Positions 38,545-52,500 of a stretch of DNA of 64,000 bases are shown in pieces (within the stretch, counting starts at the first letter, position 1; each line of letters opens with the position of its first letter). The stretch is taken from assembly GCF_009870125.1 (NCBI RefSeq), contig NC_046683.1:56745869-56809868 (forward strand), read 5' to 3'. The stretch is from Drosophila pseudoobscura. Its lineage: Eukaryota > Arthropoda > Insecta > Diptera > Drosophilidae. The position numbers were made by a program, and so were the translations under genes. The notes below the pieces were generated by a model. It did no database searches and was not told the DNA's origin. It worked only from the letters and a program-made list of their open reading frames with translations.

Positions 38545-41500
38545 TTAAGCTAGAGCATGTCCTGTAGGATTCTCGGTGAATGTGGTACTGCCTGCTGGCT
38601 GGTTAACAAATTTCGAGTAAGGCGCTGCGGCCACTTCATACCCTGATGTCGTCAGGATCGCTTCCGCGCTGCGTGCTAAAACCAAAAGCTTGCCACTGAG
38701 GCCAATGTCGATGGACTTTAGCTCGCTGAGCTTCTTCTGCTGATCGATGACATAGATATTATAATTGACGCCGTACAGGCCAAATAATAGCTCCAGCTCG
38801 TTTCGTAACGTAGGCAAGGTAATGAGCTCTTTAGTAACGTTGTGCTGGAGCAACAGGGAAGCTCTATTGCTTTTGCCAAAGCGTGGCTTCAATTCCTCGA
38901 CCAAGGTAACGTTCAGCCAAGGTAGACTAGGCAGCTCCAACTCTTCGGTAGAGCAAATAGTGAGCTTCAAAGGAACGCCTTTCAGATCCACCAGCTCACT
39001 AGCGATAAGACGTTTTTTAGCTGCCTGATTAGCTGAATACGGAGCGAATTCCGACTTGACGGCCGTCTTGATCATGGATGCATAGCTTGCCAAAACCTTC
39101 TTTAGCTGACCTTCGGCCTCTAAAGTTTCCTTTTTGCCATTGGTGTTGGGAGTAAGCTCATGATAGATAAGTACGGGATCGGTCGGTATCAGTTGAGCCT
39201 TCTTCTTGAGCTTTTGTACTCGGTTGATGACTTCGCGGGCTAAGCCTTCTTCCAGTAGCTCTTCGTTGGGCGTCATGTCTAAGAGGACCAAAACCTCATT
39301 GTCGCTATGGGCTTCAAAGTTTCCTCCCACCTGCTCGGATGTGCAGTAAATGATCCGAACTTCCTCCAGCTCTATGCGCTGATCCAGAATGTTGAAGTAC
39401 CCCTGCGCAACCTGCTTCTGAATCTCATCGTCCTTAAGCGACTTAATAGCAGCCATAACAGCCTTGAAGTTGCCTTTAAGCCGCTGGCCGAGCGTCTAAA
39501 AAGAGATACGCACTCAGAGAATGATTCATTATGTAAAAGGTAGTCAATATCTTACCTTGTGATCGGGCTCGGCTCTCAAAGTCACTCCATACTTCTCCTT
39601 ATCAGAGCTCAGTGTCAGTTTTCGAACGTTGAGTTCGCTAAGAATAAAGTCTTGCAGACTCTTGATAGCCGCCAAGGTTTGCTCGTCTTTGTGTATGACG
39701 ATAATCTCCGAAACGGGATACTTAACTGGTAGAGTGCGTCGATCACGCATAACGCGACCTAACTCCACGACGGACTGCATTAGGGCCACAGAGCGCTCGA
39801 TGTCGTTCCGAATGAATTTTTTTTGACTAACGGGCATCATTTGATAGTGGACTGAATCGCCATGCTCCAAGGAGCCAGGTGGCTGGAACAAGACCAGCCG
39901 CTGGAATATATACTCCGTAAGGTAGGGCGTGAAAGGGGCCATCATTTTGACCATCGTGTAGAGAACATCATAGAGCGTGTCCAGCGACTGGATACACTGC
40001 TCTGATCCAAGCTCTCCTTTGATGCGACGACGATTGAGACGCACATACCTTAAAACGAAGAATCCTTATTGGATTATGCGCCAGTCTAGTCAAAAAGAAA
40101 TAACAGATCTCACCAGTTGGTTAGTTGATCAATGAACTTCGTAAGTCTGGGCACGACTGTGTACAGACGATACATCTTCATTTCGGTGGCAAAGAACTCA
40201 AGAAGAGATTCCTTGAATGACAGTATCCACACATCGATAACTGAAGCCTGATCCATATTTTTCAAATGGCGGTCCCGCTGATAGCTGTACTGGCCCTTGC
40301 CCGCCAAATCCTCCTTCTCGTAACGCACGATGTTTTGCAGTAGGAAACGGTAGGCATTGTACCAAGGAAGGAACACATCCTTGATAACGTCGCGCACACC
40401 CTCCTCCTTGAAGCGCAGACTCTCTGCTCGCACCACTGGAGAATTAATAAGGTACAGCCGCAGAGCATCGGCTCCATATTTGTGGACGACCTCCATGGGA
40501 TCGGGATAGTTCTTCTTGCGCTTGGACATCTTCTGACCGTCGGCAGCTAGTACCAAACCGCTTGCGATGAGGTTCTTGAACGGTGCCTTATTGAACAGCG
40601 CCGTCGAGATCACAAGGAGCGTATAGAACCAGCCGCGGGTCTGATCAATACCCTCCGCTATGAAGTCAGCAGGGAAATTGTTCATGAAGTCCTTTTCGTT
40701 CTCGAACGGGAAATGCTGCTGAGCAAACGGCATCGACCCGGACTCGAACCAACAGTCGAAAACGGGGGCAATGCGTCGCAGTGGAGGATTTCCGGGAACA
40801 GCCGATGGTATCTCAATATTGTCAATGGTCTCACGGTGAAGATCCTCTACGAGAACTCCAGAAAGTTCCGCCAATTGTTTGATGCTGCCGATAACCACGG
40901 TTTCTTCCCCATTGGGCGACCGCCAGATAGGAATTGGAGTACCCCAGTAGCGATTGCGGGAGATCTTAAACGAAGGGATTGATGCAGCTCGATTAAGAAA
41001 TTAGATATGTAGAAAGAATATTGTACTCACAGCCCAATCCCTGGCATCCTTCAGCCAGTTTCCAAATCGTTTCTCTTTTACAAAGTCGGGCACCCAATAA
41101 GTCTGGGAGCTGCAGTCCAGCAAATTCTTGGACATGTGCTCGACGCGCACAAACCACGAGGGCACTGCCTTGTAGATCAGCGGAGTATCTGATCGCCAAC
41201 AGAAGGGGTAGCTATGCTTCACCTGACCACTGGATACCAGATTGCCGCTCGCCTTCAAATTGGCCATGATGTGCTTGTCCGCATCCTTCACATATTGGCC
41301 CTCAAAGTCGCTGGCCTCTTTTGTGAATCGACCCGCATCGTCAACGGGGCAAATCACCTCGCTAGACTTTGTGATGATTCCGGCCGCCAAACAGACGCGG
41401 TAATCGTCCTCGCCAAAGTATGGAGCATTGTGGACAATTCCTGTACCCGAATCTTCCGTAACGTACTCATCGACCAGGACGCGGTAGGCCTTCACTTCGG

Positions 41501-42569
41501 CGCCGCGTTTGGTAAAGTACGGAAACAGCGGCTTGTAGTGCAGATCCTTGAGAGTTTTGCCAGCAAACTTCTCCTTCACTTCATACTCCGCCTCCGTTTT
41601 GAAGACATAGGACAGCCGTGACTCCGCGAGTATAAACAGCCGATCGCTCTTCACGTCACGTACCTGAATAGGCAAGGAAATATAATTTGAATCAGTAATT
41701 TACATAATTTACATCAGTTGCGCTGTTAACATACCTTCACATAGGTCATGGTGGGATGTACACAACAGGCAAAGTTCGACGGCAGAGTCCAGGGCGTTGT
41801 GGTCCACACCAGGAAAAAGGTGTTTGGCAGTGCCAATGCCTCTAAGGCGATCACCACACAAGGATCCACCACCTCCTTGTAGTTCTGGTTTGCCTCGAAG
41901 TTAGAGAGTGACGTTGTGCAGGCGGTCGAATAGGGCATGACCTTAACTCCCTGATATACCAGGCCTTTGTCGAAGAGCTGCTTGAAGATCCACCAAATGG
42001 ACTCCATGTACCAAGGATACAAAGTCTTGTAATCGTTCTTGAAGTCTATCCACCGACCCACACGAGTGACAACGTTCTCCCACTCATCCGCATATCTCAT
42101 GACAATCTTGCGGCACTCGGCGTTGTAGGCAGTGATGCCCATTTTGGCCACGTCCTCAGGCCCGCGGATGTTCAGCAGCTTGTCGATCTCGAACTCCACA
42201 GGAAGGCCATGGCAATCCCAGCCGAAGCGCCGATCTACATGGTATCCCTGCTGATAGGCGTAGCGTGTTACAATATCCTTTATTGTGCCGGCTAGGATAT
42301 GCCCGTAGTGGGGCAAACCGGTAGCAAAAGGCGGACCATCGTAAAATGTGTACCTACATCATAAATGTGCATATTTAGTAAGTATATTGAAAAAGTGCGG
42401 CTGATGTAATAGTCGGAAATACTTACTTGGGCTTTCCCTTTGACAGCTGGCTGCACTTTTCAAAGATCTTCTCGTCACGCCATTGCTGAAGTACATTCTC
42501 CTCTTCGGCCGTGAAATTTATATTTTCCGGCACCCGGCAAACGTCACTCCGCTGCAGTTTCTTTCCCAT
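38545..42569 (-). CDS. IleRS: Cytosolic isoleucyl-tRNA synthetase
   Basis: This enzyme charges tRNA-Ile with isoleucine in the cytosol, usually inside the multi-synthetase complex. Six exons join in frame: 42427-42569, 41735-42353, 41031-41663, 40114-40964, 39556-40048 and 38545-39495, giving 1,229 aa, close to the ~1,260 aa of animal IARS1. The start is the ATG at 42,569 (MGKKLQRSD). The class I HIGH motif is present as PHYGH (about residues 62-66), followed by [11 protein letters not shown]. The editing domain shows [10 protein letters not shown] and [27 protein letters not shown] opens exon 4, and the second signature is KMSKR (about 609-613). Each splice restores a conserved string, for example [12 protein letters not shown]. 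The gene is divergent from DCAF8, and its 3' end faces the satellite array about 450 bp away. Confidence 0.97.
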
Positions 42570-43517
42570 AGCTGCAAAACTCCGTAGTTTAAGTAGAAGC
42601 CATATTCAAATGTTATATCTCACCTTTTGAATCAAAAAAATATATATTTTTGCAGCGATTTTGCGTGGCACTTGTATTTTGGTGGCAACGTGCTTACATT
42701 TTGCTCAATTTATTACATGTTGTCAACTCTACACGGTTACTACACCTTTGCTACATAGTGGGAGGAAAAAGAGGGTGTGGACAACAGGCAAAACGGCCCC
42801 AAAAACGCAACGTATGCAAGGTAAAACACACCCTTCTCGCCTAATGTACCTTGAATGTACGTCTTCAACTTATTCTGTTTTTACACGGTAGATTGTTTTC
42901 AGCAAAACCGTGTAGAATAGGTCGTGTAAAAAAATGCAATTGATCGTATGCAATAGGTGATTGGTTCCTTATCTCTAAAACCTATTAAAATTGGGGAAAA
43001 AATTATGGAATGTTGGAAAAACAAATTTGCTTATAAAAAAATTTCTTTACCAACCACGTCTGATTGTACGTGTACCTACTAAGTAGATAGCGTGTAGTTA
43101 TCATGTACAAACTGGACATTTTTGTTGACCTTTCTTGTTTAAACCTTATTTTAGACACAATACAATAAAAAGAGGTACTTAGAGTTGGCCAACCTTGTAA
43201 AGAATTGATTAATCAATGAACAGGCCAAGAAAATAATTAAACCTGCACTTTAGCACAGGTAAAAGATATTGCGATCATTTTTGTTTAAGCAAGGGCAAAG
43301 AATGTATCTACAAGAACAATGTACATACGGTATTATTTTAACTCAAGTTGTTCCCCTACTTAGATATAGGGGGGATAAGTGGGTTAAGTTATTTCAATCA
43401 TCATGAAATATATACTTATCGGACATAAACAAAAATAAAGAAATCCCAAAATCGTTAAGTTGAAAAAGGTTACTTTTCAGAGCGAGAGAACAATTGAAAA
43501 ATTTTGACGCTGCAACG
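42570..43517. promoter_or_regulatory. Shared divergent promoter region, IleRS / DCAF8-like
   Basis: About 950 bp separate the two divergent start codons. It is AT-rich, with no conserved reading frame and no TATA or DRE motif that I can assign with confidence. It should hold both 5' UTRs and promoters. A near-Inr TTTTCAGAGCG lies 44 bp before the DCAF8 ATG. An imperfect inverted repeat is listed separately. Confidence 0.5.
42868..42922. other. Imperfect inverted repeat in the divergent promoter
   Basis: TTATTCTG-TTTTTACACGGT on the left is mirrored by ACCGTGTAGAATAGG on the right, leaving a loop of about 16 bases. The core arms TACACGG and CCGTGTA are perfect. A further CTACACGG lies upstream near 42,730. 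It could be a binding-site pair or a small mobile-element footprint; nothing in the sequence decides. Confidence 0.4.
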
Positions 43518-46224
43518 ATGGATCCGGATGAGGATACCATTGCCAAATCGGCATCCGCGCGCAAGCGCCAGAAGCGCCATGATTCAGGAGACGAAGATGA
43601 GAGCTCCAGCAGCCGCTCCGCTGCAGGAGATGCGACCATGGACATGGAGGCCTCCACAGCACCAATTTGGTGAGTAGATGAGGTTACCTTCCAACAAGTG
43701 CGTAGCTATTGATTGATTTTTGTTTGGGCTTGGGCAAAACGCAGCGAAGAGAAAACTGCAGTCATAAGCGAGACTGAAATAGGAACCTACAGCAGCACCA
43801 ACACCAGCAAAACGAATTATAACAACGACGTCGATGACGACGACGATAGCAACAAAGAGGGAGGCATGAGCAGCAAACAGATATTGCTACAGGGGGAGGA
43901 AGCAGAGGGCAACGACGAATCGATGAGTCCGCCAGAGGAGGAGGCCGAAAAGATTTCACTCGTGCAGGGTGCGCTGTCTCCAGCGGCAGCCAGTGCCGTG
44001 CTTGCCTCAGATATTGTGCCCAATACCAGTGACTACATCGACAGCGACGATGATCCATCAGACGTTGAAGTGAATCCCGGAACTTCCAATGCAGACACTT
44101 CGCCCACATTCAACCAGCGGAACATACCATCCACACGTTCATATCGCCGCATAACCGTGGAACTTGTGGCCACATTAGAGAGCAGCAGCGATAGTGAGGC
44201 GGCTGTCGCTCCAGTGCTTCCCAGTGTAGATGAAGAAACCGAGGAAACCGCAGAGGCGGTAGTCCCCAACCCCAACGACGAACCGACATCGAGTGATGGC
44301 GATACTAACAGTCGCATGGAGGATGACTTTTGGAATCATTACGACAGTTCCACAAGCAACACCTCCAGTGATGGAGGAATGGTAAGTTCGATAAAAAGTT
44401 CTTTTTTTTCTGTTTTATTCGCTGAACTCTCTTTTTCATGGGGCACTAGGCTGATCATAGTGATTGGATTGAACCGGAGCCAAATGCGGCTGACTGGGAG
44501 AACATTGACTTCGCCGTGAACGAAATCATGTACAAGGATAAACCGCCATACACCTGGAACTCGGCCCATGAGTTGATGCAGCGCGAGCACAACATCATCA
44601 ATCGAATTGGGTGGCGCGGCGGCCACACCTCTGTCGATAGCTTCGGGCGGGGCTTCTACGGGTCCAGGCATGTCGTGGAGCAGATGTCGCTCTGGAATAC
44701 GATGATCAAACACAAGGGCTGTGTGAACTGCCTTAACTTCAATCGGGCCGGGGACCTGCTCTGCTCTGGCTCCGACGATACACGAATCATAGTCTGGGAC
44801 TGGGCCAACAACAAGCCATTGCATATCTTCAAATCGGGCCACCACGCGAACATTTTCCAGACAAAGTTCATTGACAGTGCCGGATGCTTAGATATTGTGT
44901 CCACCAGTCGCGATGGCCAGGTGCGACGCGCCGTCATCCCTCCATCCGGGGGCGACACTAAGCCCACGAGACTCTACGCGCACACCGATGCAGTGCATAA
45001 GATCGTGGTGGTTCCGCACACCAAGCACGAGGTGATGAGCGCCGGCGAGGATGGGACTGTTAAGCACTTTGATCTCCGCACCAGTACATCTGCAACCACC
45101 ATGCTGCACTGCACCCACAATGATCACAACAGACGGGGGCAACGGAGCCGCGTACGTCTTTTTAGCATTTCCCATCATCCGTTTGCGCCGGAGTTTTGTG
45201 TCAGCGGCACTGATGACAATCTTCGTGTCTACGACAAACGCAAGCTACCAAGTCCCATTCACGAGATGACCCCCCGAGGCGTTCGGGAGGTTAGTACTTC
45301 TACCGCCAAAACGTGAGCCTTTTCATTTGTGTCCTCTTCTCGTTCCCAGACAAAGATGACGCACATCACTTGCGCCGTCTACAATCACAGCGGAAGCGAA
45401 ATCCTAGCTTCCTACAGCGATGCCGGAATATTTCTCTATGACAGCCGCAACTACAAGGAAGGCGATACTCTTCACTGTTACGAAGGGCACGTGTAAGTGA
45501 CAGTTCATCTCTCAGAGAGCTCACCCCCTAGATTATTTTGCTCTGTTCTCCTGTTCACCGCCGCCTGGCATACAGAAACCATCGCACCATCAAGGGCGTT
45601 AACTTCTTTGGACCACGATCCGAGTACGTGATCAGTGGCAGCGACTGCGGCCACATCTTCTTTTGGGACAGGAACACAGAGTCCATCATCAACTACATGA
45701 AGGGTGATATTGCGGGGGTGATTAACTGCCTGGAACCGCATCCCTGGATGCCAGTGCTGGCCACGTCTGGGTTAGAGCATAATGTCAAAATCTGGACCCC
45801 CGATGTTCCCGGAAAAGTAAGTGTTCAGCTCACAGCCAGAATTGGTAGAATTCAGTAAAGTATATTATTTTGTTTGCAGCACGTGCCAAAACCGGAGGGT
45901 CTGAGGGATACGCTCTATAATAACTTTCGTCGCAGCATTTTGGAGACCGTTGGTGACGATTTCACCAGCGAAATGTTTTTTCGTCAAGTCATAGGGGATC
46001 CCTCCACCAGGGCTCGCTGGCGTGTTCGTCGCCATAGTCGTCGCAATGAGGGTGCCGCAGATGCCCCACCAGGATCGGTGCCACAGCACGAACAGAGTTT
46101 TAGCAGCGCCACGAGCTCCGCCAGCGACACCAGTTCCATGTATCGGCGTCGTGACAGCAACAGCTCGGACACCAGTGGGGAAGGATATCCTCGCACAGAC
46201 CCCATGGGCTGCAACCCGCAATAG
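43518..46224 (+). CDS. DCAF8: DCAF8-type WD40 protein (DDB1-CUL4 ligase substrate receptor)
   Basis: This is a predicted substrate-recognition subunit of CUL4-DDB1 ubiquitin ligases. Six exons close in frame: 43518-43669, 43745-44381, 44450-45289, 45350-45492, 45576-45816 and 45880-46224, giving 785 aa. Residues 1 to about 300 are acidic, Ser/Glu-rich and probably disordered, with a basic patch (ARKRQKR) near the start. WD40 repeats fill about 345-670, with [65 protein letters not shown] and [14 protein letters not shown]. The D-x-R ends (FDLR, YDKR, YDSR) fit DDB1-binding DCAFs. The order and wording match vertebrate DCAF8. A Ser/Arg-rich tail of ~114 residues follows. The Drosophila melanogaster counterpart is, I believe, CG8001. 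It is convergent with the dynein gene. Confidence 0.93.
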
Positions 46225-46456
46225 GCCCATGGCAGACACCCACACTCCACACCACCACCATCCAAAGCATAGTTACAATATTTATCATCTCGAGTAGAGC
46301 TAGTGCGGGGCTGCACTTTTAAAGTTCGGGGCTCGCATTTGCAGATAGATATATTCGAGATGTGGTGCGGGCCGTGGCCGTGGTCTCCTTTGTTTTTAAA
46401 CGCGTTTTTAATGCTGTGAATCTGTACTTGTAAAGAATAAGCAAGCATATACCTAT

Positions 46457-46462
46457 TTTATT
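46457..46462 (-). terminator. Poly(A) signal of the dynein heavy chain gene
   Basis: AATAAA on the minus strand lies about 55 bases after the dynein stop codon. It is located inside the 3' UTR of the convergent DCAF8 gene. Confidence 0.6.
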
Positions 46463-46479
46463 AATTTTGAACAATGTTT

Positions 46480-46485
46480 AATAAA
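46480..46485 (+). terminator. Poly(A) signal of the DCAF8-type gene
   Basis: AATAAA on the plus strand, about 255 bases after the DCAF8 stop, is the first canonical signal on that strand. Cleavage 10-30 bases later would fall just before the dynein stop codon (46,515), so the two convergent 3' UTRs overlap. Confidence 0.65.
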
Positions 46486-46514
46486 CACACACATGTATTG
46501 AGAATACCATTCTC

Positions 46515-49500
46515 TCAGTCGTTTGTCTGGCAGATGAGGGCCACGCTCCGCTTCACCCAGTGCGATGGTTTCGCCTGGGTATTGAGCAGAAGCGGCACCA
46601 CATAGTTAGTCGAGTGTCCCGTCGTGGAGAGCGTGCCCTTGCGCTCGCCCGTCTTGTACAGGGGACACTTATAGCGTGTTCCCTCAACTAGGTCCAAAAT
46701 GAGCACGGGCCGGAAAAAGATGACGGGCATAATATAGATGAGTATCTTAGGGTATTGTTCCACCAGCATGTTATGCTCCCAATCCCAGCGCGCCCCCTCC
46801 ACAAACAGACCGTTGCAGTAGACGCCATCGTCTGGGGGCGTCGCCTTCGTCTCCACCTTGAGCACATCATAGTCGAAGGTCAGCGTGTCGATGGGTATCT
46901 TGTACTTGCGGGCAAAGTTCTGCATGGCACCCGTGAGGAAGGCCTGCGTGAAAAAGAAACCGGATAGCCAGAAGGTGGGCGGCTTGCCGTGCATGTACCA
47001 GTGGAACAGCCAGTTGAGGCGCTTGTACAGATCCTGGACATAGGATCCCAGCGGCTTGAGGCTGGGATACGACTTGGACATCCACTTGAGCGGTATGCGA
47101 TTGAATTTCATGGCCGTCATGACATTCTCCAGATCGGGGGTCATGACAATTATGCCCTTGATTCCCATGGCCAGGTCCCTGCAGGAAGCCCGTATCTCCT
47201 TCTGCAGCTTAAGGAAGCGCTCCATTTCCTGCACCACCACCGTGTTCATAGACTCATTGTAGTCCACGGGATATTTCTCGGCTGCCGCCTCAATGTCCAT
47301 GTCCGCCGGCATATCTTCTCCAATCTGCTTTATGGTGTTCAGAATTATCTGCTCCACACTGACTCCGGCGCCTGCAGTGCCCGCCGCCTCGCTGCCCAAC
47401 AGCAGGATCATCGAGTCCAGCAGTGTCTTTGTGGTCTGCAGGTCTCGCGTTATACCCGAGTTTGCGTGAAGACCGTACACCTCGGGCGGCGCCAGAGATG
47501 GTATGTTGTCCTCCAGGTAGCGCAGCATCTCGCGGTGCTCCATCTTGCGGGGCAGTATGTAGCGGTCGTCTGTGGCGAACCTGTACCGGTTGTCGGCCAC
47601 CACCTGGGGATTACAAAAGTCCGCCAGAATCGTGACGATCGCGCGTCGATCCCAGTTGTCCGTCACACGGCCGCCATAATTGCATTCGCTGGTCAGATAC
47701 GAGATGGCATCGTACGGGACGTGCTCATATTGGTTGAGAAGCATCTGGAATGTGGAAGAAATTAACCATAAATGTATCGCGAACCATGATGAATGATAGC
47801 ACTGTGCGACAGTGTGTGATAAATCCTTTGAAGGGTCATACAAAAATCACTTCAACCCATCAATTGTTTAGGGTTTGTCTCGTGCAAAATACGAAACCAC
47901 TGTCGCACGGTGTAATCGATACAAACTTACGCTCAACTGCAGCACAGAGATCTGGAGATCAGACTCGTTGAATCCGTAGGCGATGTTCCAGCCGAGCGGT
48001 CCGTATTTGCGTCTCTCCTGCACCACCGCATGGAAGAAGCAGATGCCGTACAGCAACCGAGTGAAGGCGCGATCCTGCTTGGCACAGCCCGCATAAAACT
48101 CGTACTCGTTGATTGGCTCCGAGTTGTAGGAGCGCATCAGGTTCTCCCTCAGCCCAGTCGGTGGTTCATTTGTCATCTTTACGCCGTTTTGCAGAATAGT
48201 CACAGGAAACTGAGGCGTGGGGTAGGCAGTCAGCCAAAGGCGGAAGTTGGCTATGGAAAATAAAGTTATATGAGGATTGGGAAAAGACTTTCTCTCACTT
48301 ACGAACGGTGTTGAAGGTGTCCATGTTCTCCCACATGTACTCCAGGGCGGGCATCCAAGAAGCGGCCAGGTGGCAGTTCTGCAAGCACACCCAGTAGCCC
48401 ATCTCCTGGGCGCTCTTGATAAGGGCTGTGGCAATCGGGCCCTGGCCCTGGCCCAGCGAGATGCTCTGAAAGGTCTCCTCCTGGCCCATTTTCTCGGCGA
48501 ATGCCAGCAGGGAGCCCAGCGGATCAGCACCCGGCGAGAGAATGAACACGAGTGGAGTCAGGGCCGTCGAATCGGCATAAGACTTGGAAATGTCAAACTC
48601 TGGCGGCGACACGAACTGATCCCCGATGGTGAGGGCGATGAAGTTGCGAACTGCCAGGAAGACAGAGTCCGGTCGCAGGGCCTTCAGCACGATGATCTTC
48701 TCAAAGGCAGTGGTCTTGTCATTCCAGGGTGCAGGCAAAGGTTGCAGCTCCGGCGAGGCGTGGTCGTAGATGGCCTGCCAGGCGGACAGGTTCTTCCGAA
48801 ACGCGTCCACAATCCCACGCAGCTCCTTGAGCTCCTCCAGCCGCAGCACATTCAGCCAGACGGTCTCTGTGATCCAGCTGTGATCGGGATTGGGCGGCAT
48901 GTGGCTGGATTCTTTCGCATTGGTGACCAGGTGTGCTAGATGACGCATCTCCACTTGGCCCGTGCCCAACAAGACGCGAGCGGTGAGGATGAATGAGAAC
49001 AGGAGCTTGTCCTTTTCGAAGATGGACCGGCAAACGTTGTTGTACAAGTTCTTGGTGAACCCATCCACCAGGAACTTGATGCGTCGTGGCAGATCTTTGG
49101 ACTTGTTGGCGGTGTCGATGGAGTACATGTACAGGTTGATATACCAATTCAGAGAGAACTGGTACATGGGATCGATGTTGGGCAGATCAGTGATGGAGTA
49201 GTACAGAATAGAGGAATGCACTGCCACCGGCTTGTAGTTCAGCCGGAAGGCCTCAATCTTCGCGGACGTCTCTTTAGCAGCCTCCTGCTTCTCCTGGATG
49301 TCTTTGGATAGGCCCTTGGACTCGCCCAGAATCTGGATGGCCGCTTCGTTCTCTAGAATGTCCCCCTCGCTGGCAGATAGCGTCTTCAGGATCAGGTTCT
49401 CGGCATCCCGCAGTGCCCCCTTGTTGGTCGCCGCCTCTGTGGTGAGGGTGATGCGCAGCTCCTGCAGATCCGGCCGCTCCTTGGCCACCACAATGCTCAG

Positions 49501-52500
49501 CAGCTGGTCCATCAGTGCGTTCTGGGTGAGGGCAAAGTTAATCACCGTCACTTTGTTGAAGGTCTCCGGCAGGAAGTGCGGATTACGCAGATTGCAGGTC
49601 ATATAGAGCCGGAAGTTGGGTGACAGTGGCACCACCGCCTCACCAAGGCTGATGTGCTTGACGCCGCCCTGGATGAAGGTCTGGTGCATCAGAATGGGGT
49701 CCAGAGGCACCTCTAGTTCCTCTTGCACGTTCTCGATGATCACAGGAGTGCCGTACTCCATGGCCTCTGCAATGATACGCATGTAGTTGCCCTGATTGAA
49801 CTTGACGCAGTTCAGGCGGTTCTTGCGCTCCATGTTCTTCAGCCAGTTGTTGGCCTGCCCCTGGGGATCGATGAAGAGGCTGTAGCGACTGGAGCTGGAC
49901 ACTATGATGGCATTTTCGCTGGAGAACTCGTCGTTGGGCAGGCCATCTAGCTGCCAGTTCTGGATTGTCACCTCCAGCCCGAGCACCTCCGTGATGGAGT
50001 ACTTTTTGGAGCAGGGAATTTTTAGCTTCGTCACCTTCTGGAACCAGTCGTTCACGCACTCTGTCCTCGACTGCAGATTCACTGCCGATAAGTAGGCAAT
50101 GATGCCGCACGAGAGGAGCACATCGCCGGGCAGATGGTCGTATAGCTCCTGCAGGTCGTCGGCCGCTTTGTTCCAGCGCGACTTTTCACCACCCAGGCCT
50201 CCAATGAGGGCCTCGGCACGCAGCAGCTTGTTGCGACAGTTCTCGGCATGCTCCTCGGTCTTCTTCATCTCCTCGTTGGCCTTGTCCAGCTCTATGTTGA
50301 GCAGAGCCACCTTCTCCTCGAGGGCGGCGGCCAGAGCACGCTTCTCGGCCAGAAAGCTCATTGTGTCCGCGTACTCCTTCTCTGCGCCGGCCAACTTGGC
50401 CTTTTTGGGAGCCACCACTTTGGCCACGTCGTCGTACATATCCATGGCGATGATCCACTGGCAGAGACCCTTGGCCGCACTGGAGGCCTTGGCCACCACC
50501 TTGGGATCAAAGTCCTTGTTCGGGATGAACTCTTTGCGGATGCGCTTCATGATCTCCACCGGAATGTTGTCTTTATCGAACTCCTTAAGAGCGGGCAGGA
50601 AGTTCATCTCGCCCAGCAGCCGCTTGCTGGGCCCCCAGTAGTCCTGCACCATCTTGCCCGACGAGGGATCGGGTACACGATCCGCCGGTATAGCCTTGAT
50701 CACGCACACCGCCGCCATAACCAACTTGATGACCGACGGTGGGTTCTTCATCGACTTTACGAGCGTGATATCCGCGGGCTTCAGTGTGTTGAGGGCGGCC
50801 AGGGCATCCTCCAGGACGGGAATGGCCTTGGCCAGATCCTTTTCGCACTCGTTCTTCAGCACCTGCGCCGCTACGGCCTGCACGGAGGCCACCTCCTCGT
50901 CCCGTTTCACCTGCTCGGCGGCTGCACTTGCCGCCAGGGTCTCCTTGTTGATCTCGAGCATCATCTTGCGGGAGGCCTCCGCCAGGGCCACCAGCTTCGG
51001 CTGCAGGGCGTTCAGGTCGCGTTGCATAATGGAGATGGCGGCAGCTGCATTGGCAAGCGTGTCCAGGCCCCCGATGTATCGCATCTTGGCGAACATCGTC
51101 TCGCTCTGCTTCAGGTCGATGAGAGTCTGGAAGGAGCGGATGAGCTCGATGAAGGAGGCGTTTGTCTGGTAGATGTGGCGCCCGCTTAACTGGCAGAAGG
51201 CGCGCGTGGCCCGGGCAGCTGTCGTGTGGAAGTACTGGCAGGTGTCGACAATGGCCATTTTAATCTCCTCGGAGGGCACGTTCACGTCCACCAGAGACAT
51301 TCTGGCGATCATCTGGAGCGCCTCCTCCGGCCAGCTATCGTACCAGTCGATGGTGCAGCAGTTGACCAGTGATGGATACAGGCGGACACGCGTACGCAGG
51401 GCATCCCCGATGGGCGAGAAGCTGAGGACGATGTGCAGCTTCTGCTTGCAGCGGTTCACGAAAAACGAGAAGACCTGCAGTGGCGACACGTCAATGTTGC
51501 GGTTGCCGCCCTGGGCGGCCAGACGTACCATCTCCAGAACCTCCTGCTTCTCGTCGATGGGAAAGATGTTGGGCACCTCGCCCTGATTCAGCAGACAATC
51601 GATGTCCTGCAGGAAGAGCTCCATCTTGATCTGGTTCTCGGTTATCAGGAAGGTTGTGTGCTTATTCATTCCCCCCGCTTCCTTGAGGATCACCTTGATG
51701 TCGTCATGCCAGTCATTGGCCCCGTAATTCTTGGTGATTTCGGGCTGGAAGAACGAAGTCTGTACCATGTTGGTGGCCAGCTTCGTAAGCGACTGGCGGC
51801 CCGATCCCCCCAAACCAATTAGTAATGCGCTCGCTCCCTGGATGGAGATGATGCGGCAGATGCGATTCAAGTGCTGCAGGGCGAAGGTAAACAGGGTGAT
51901 GTCCATTTTGGAGCGGCGTGTCGAGTTGTAGTCATCGAGGCTGTCCAGAGCCACCTTTAGGAACACCTCCCCGCTGGGCACCTCCTCGTAGCGCCGCTCG
52001 TCCGGCACACTGTCTTCGTCGAAGTAGACGCCAAAGAACACGTTGTTGGCGGTCTCCATGCTAAACACCTGTTCGTCTCCCACCTGGACGCAGTACTTGT
52101 CGAAGATATTCTCAACCTTGTCCTTGAAGTTGGCCTTCAGGCAGTCGTTCAGCTTGTCGAACATCCACTTGCGGTCTGTATCGTCCACAAGACGGTCGAA
52201 GAAAACTCGCATTGCCTCGTGGTACCACACGCGCACAAGCACCTTCTTGTCATTGACGGATTCCTTGCGCACCAGGGTGCAGCCGGTGACGACGCGCGAG
52301 ATGTCTCGCAGATTAAAGACGTAGTGGCTCTTGGCCGGAGTAGCCCGTACCTCGGACTGGACGCTCTTATATATGCTCTGGGTGGCACTGACGATCTGAT
52401 TGGTGACCAAGAATACGTCCTGGCCGTGGCCGGAGCGCCGGAAGCCGCTGAGCGCCACATTTAGGAAGATGCGGAACATGCTGTCGTCGCTGAAGGTGTT

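Noticed and set aside
42650..42891. Short plus-strand ORFs between IleRS and DCAF8
   Set aside because: There is no domain and no good start context, and they lie in the divergent promoter region.
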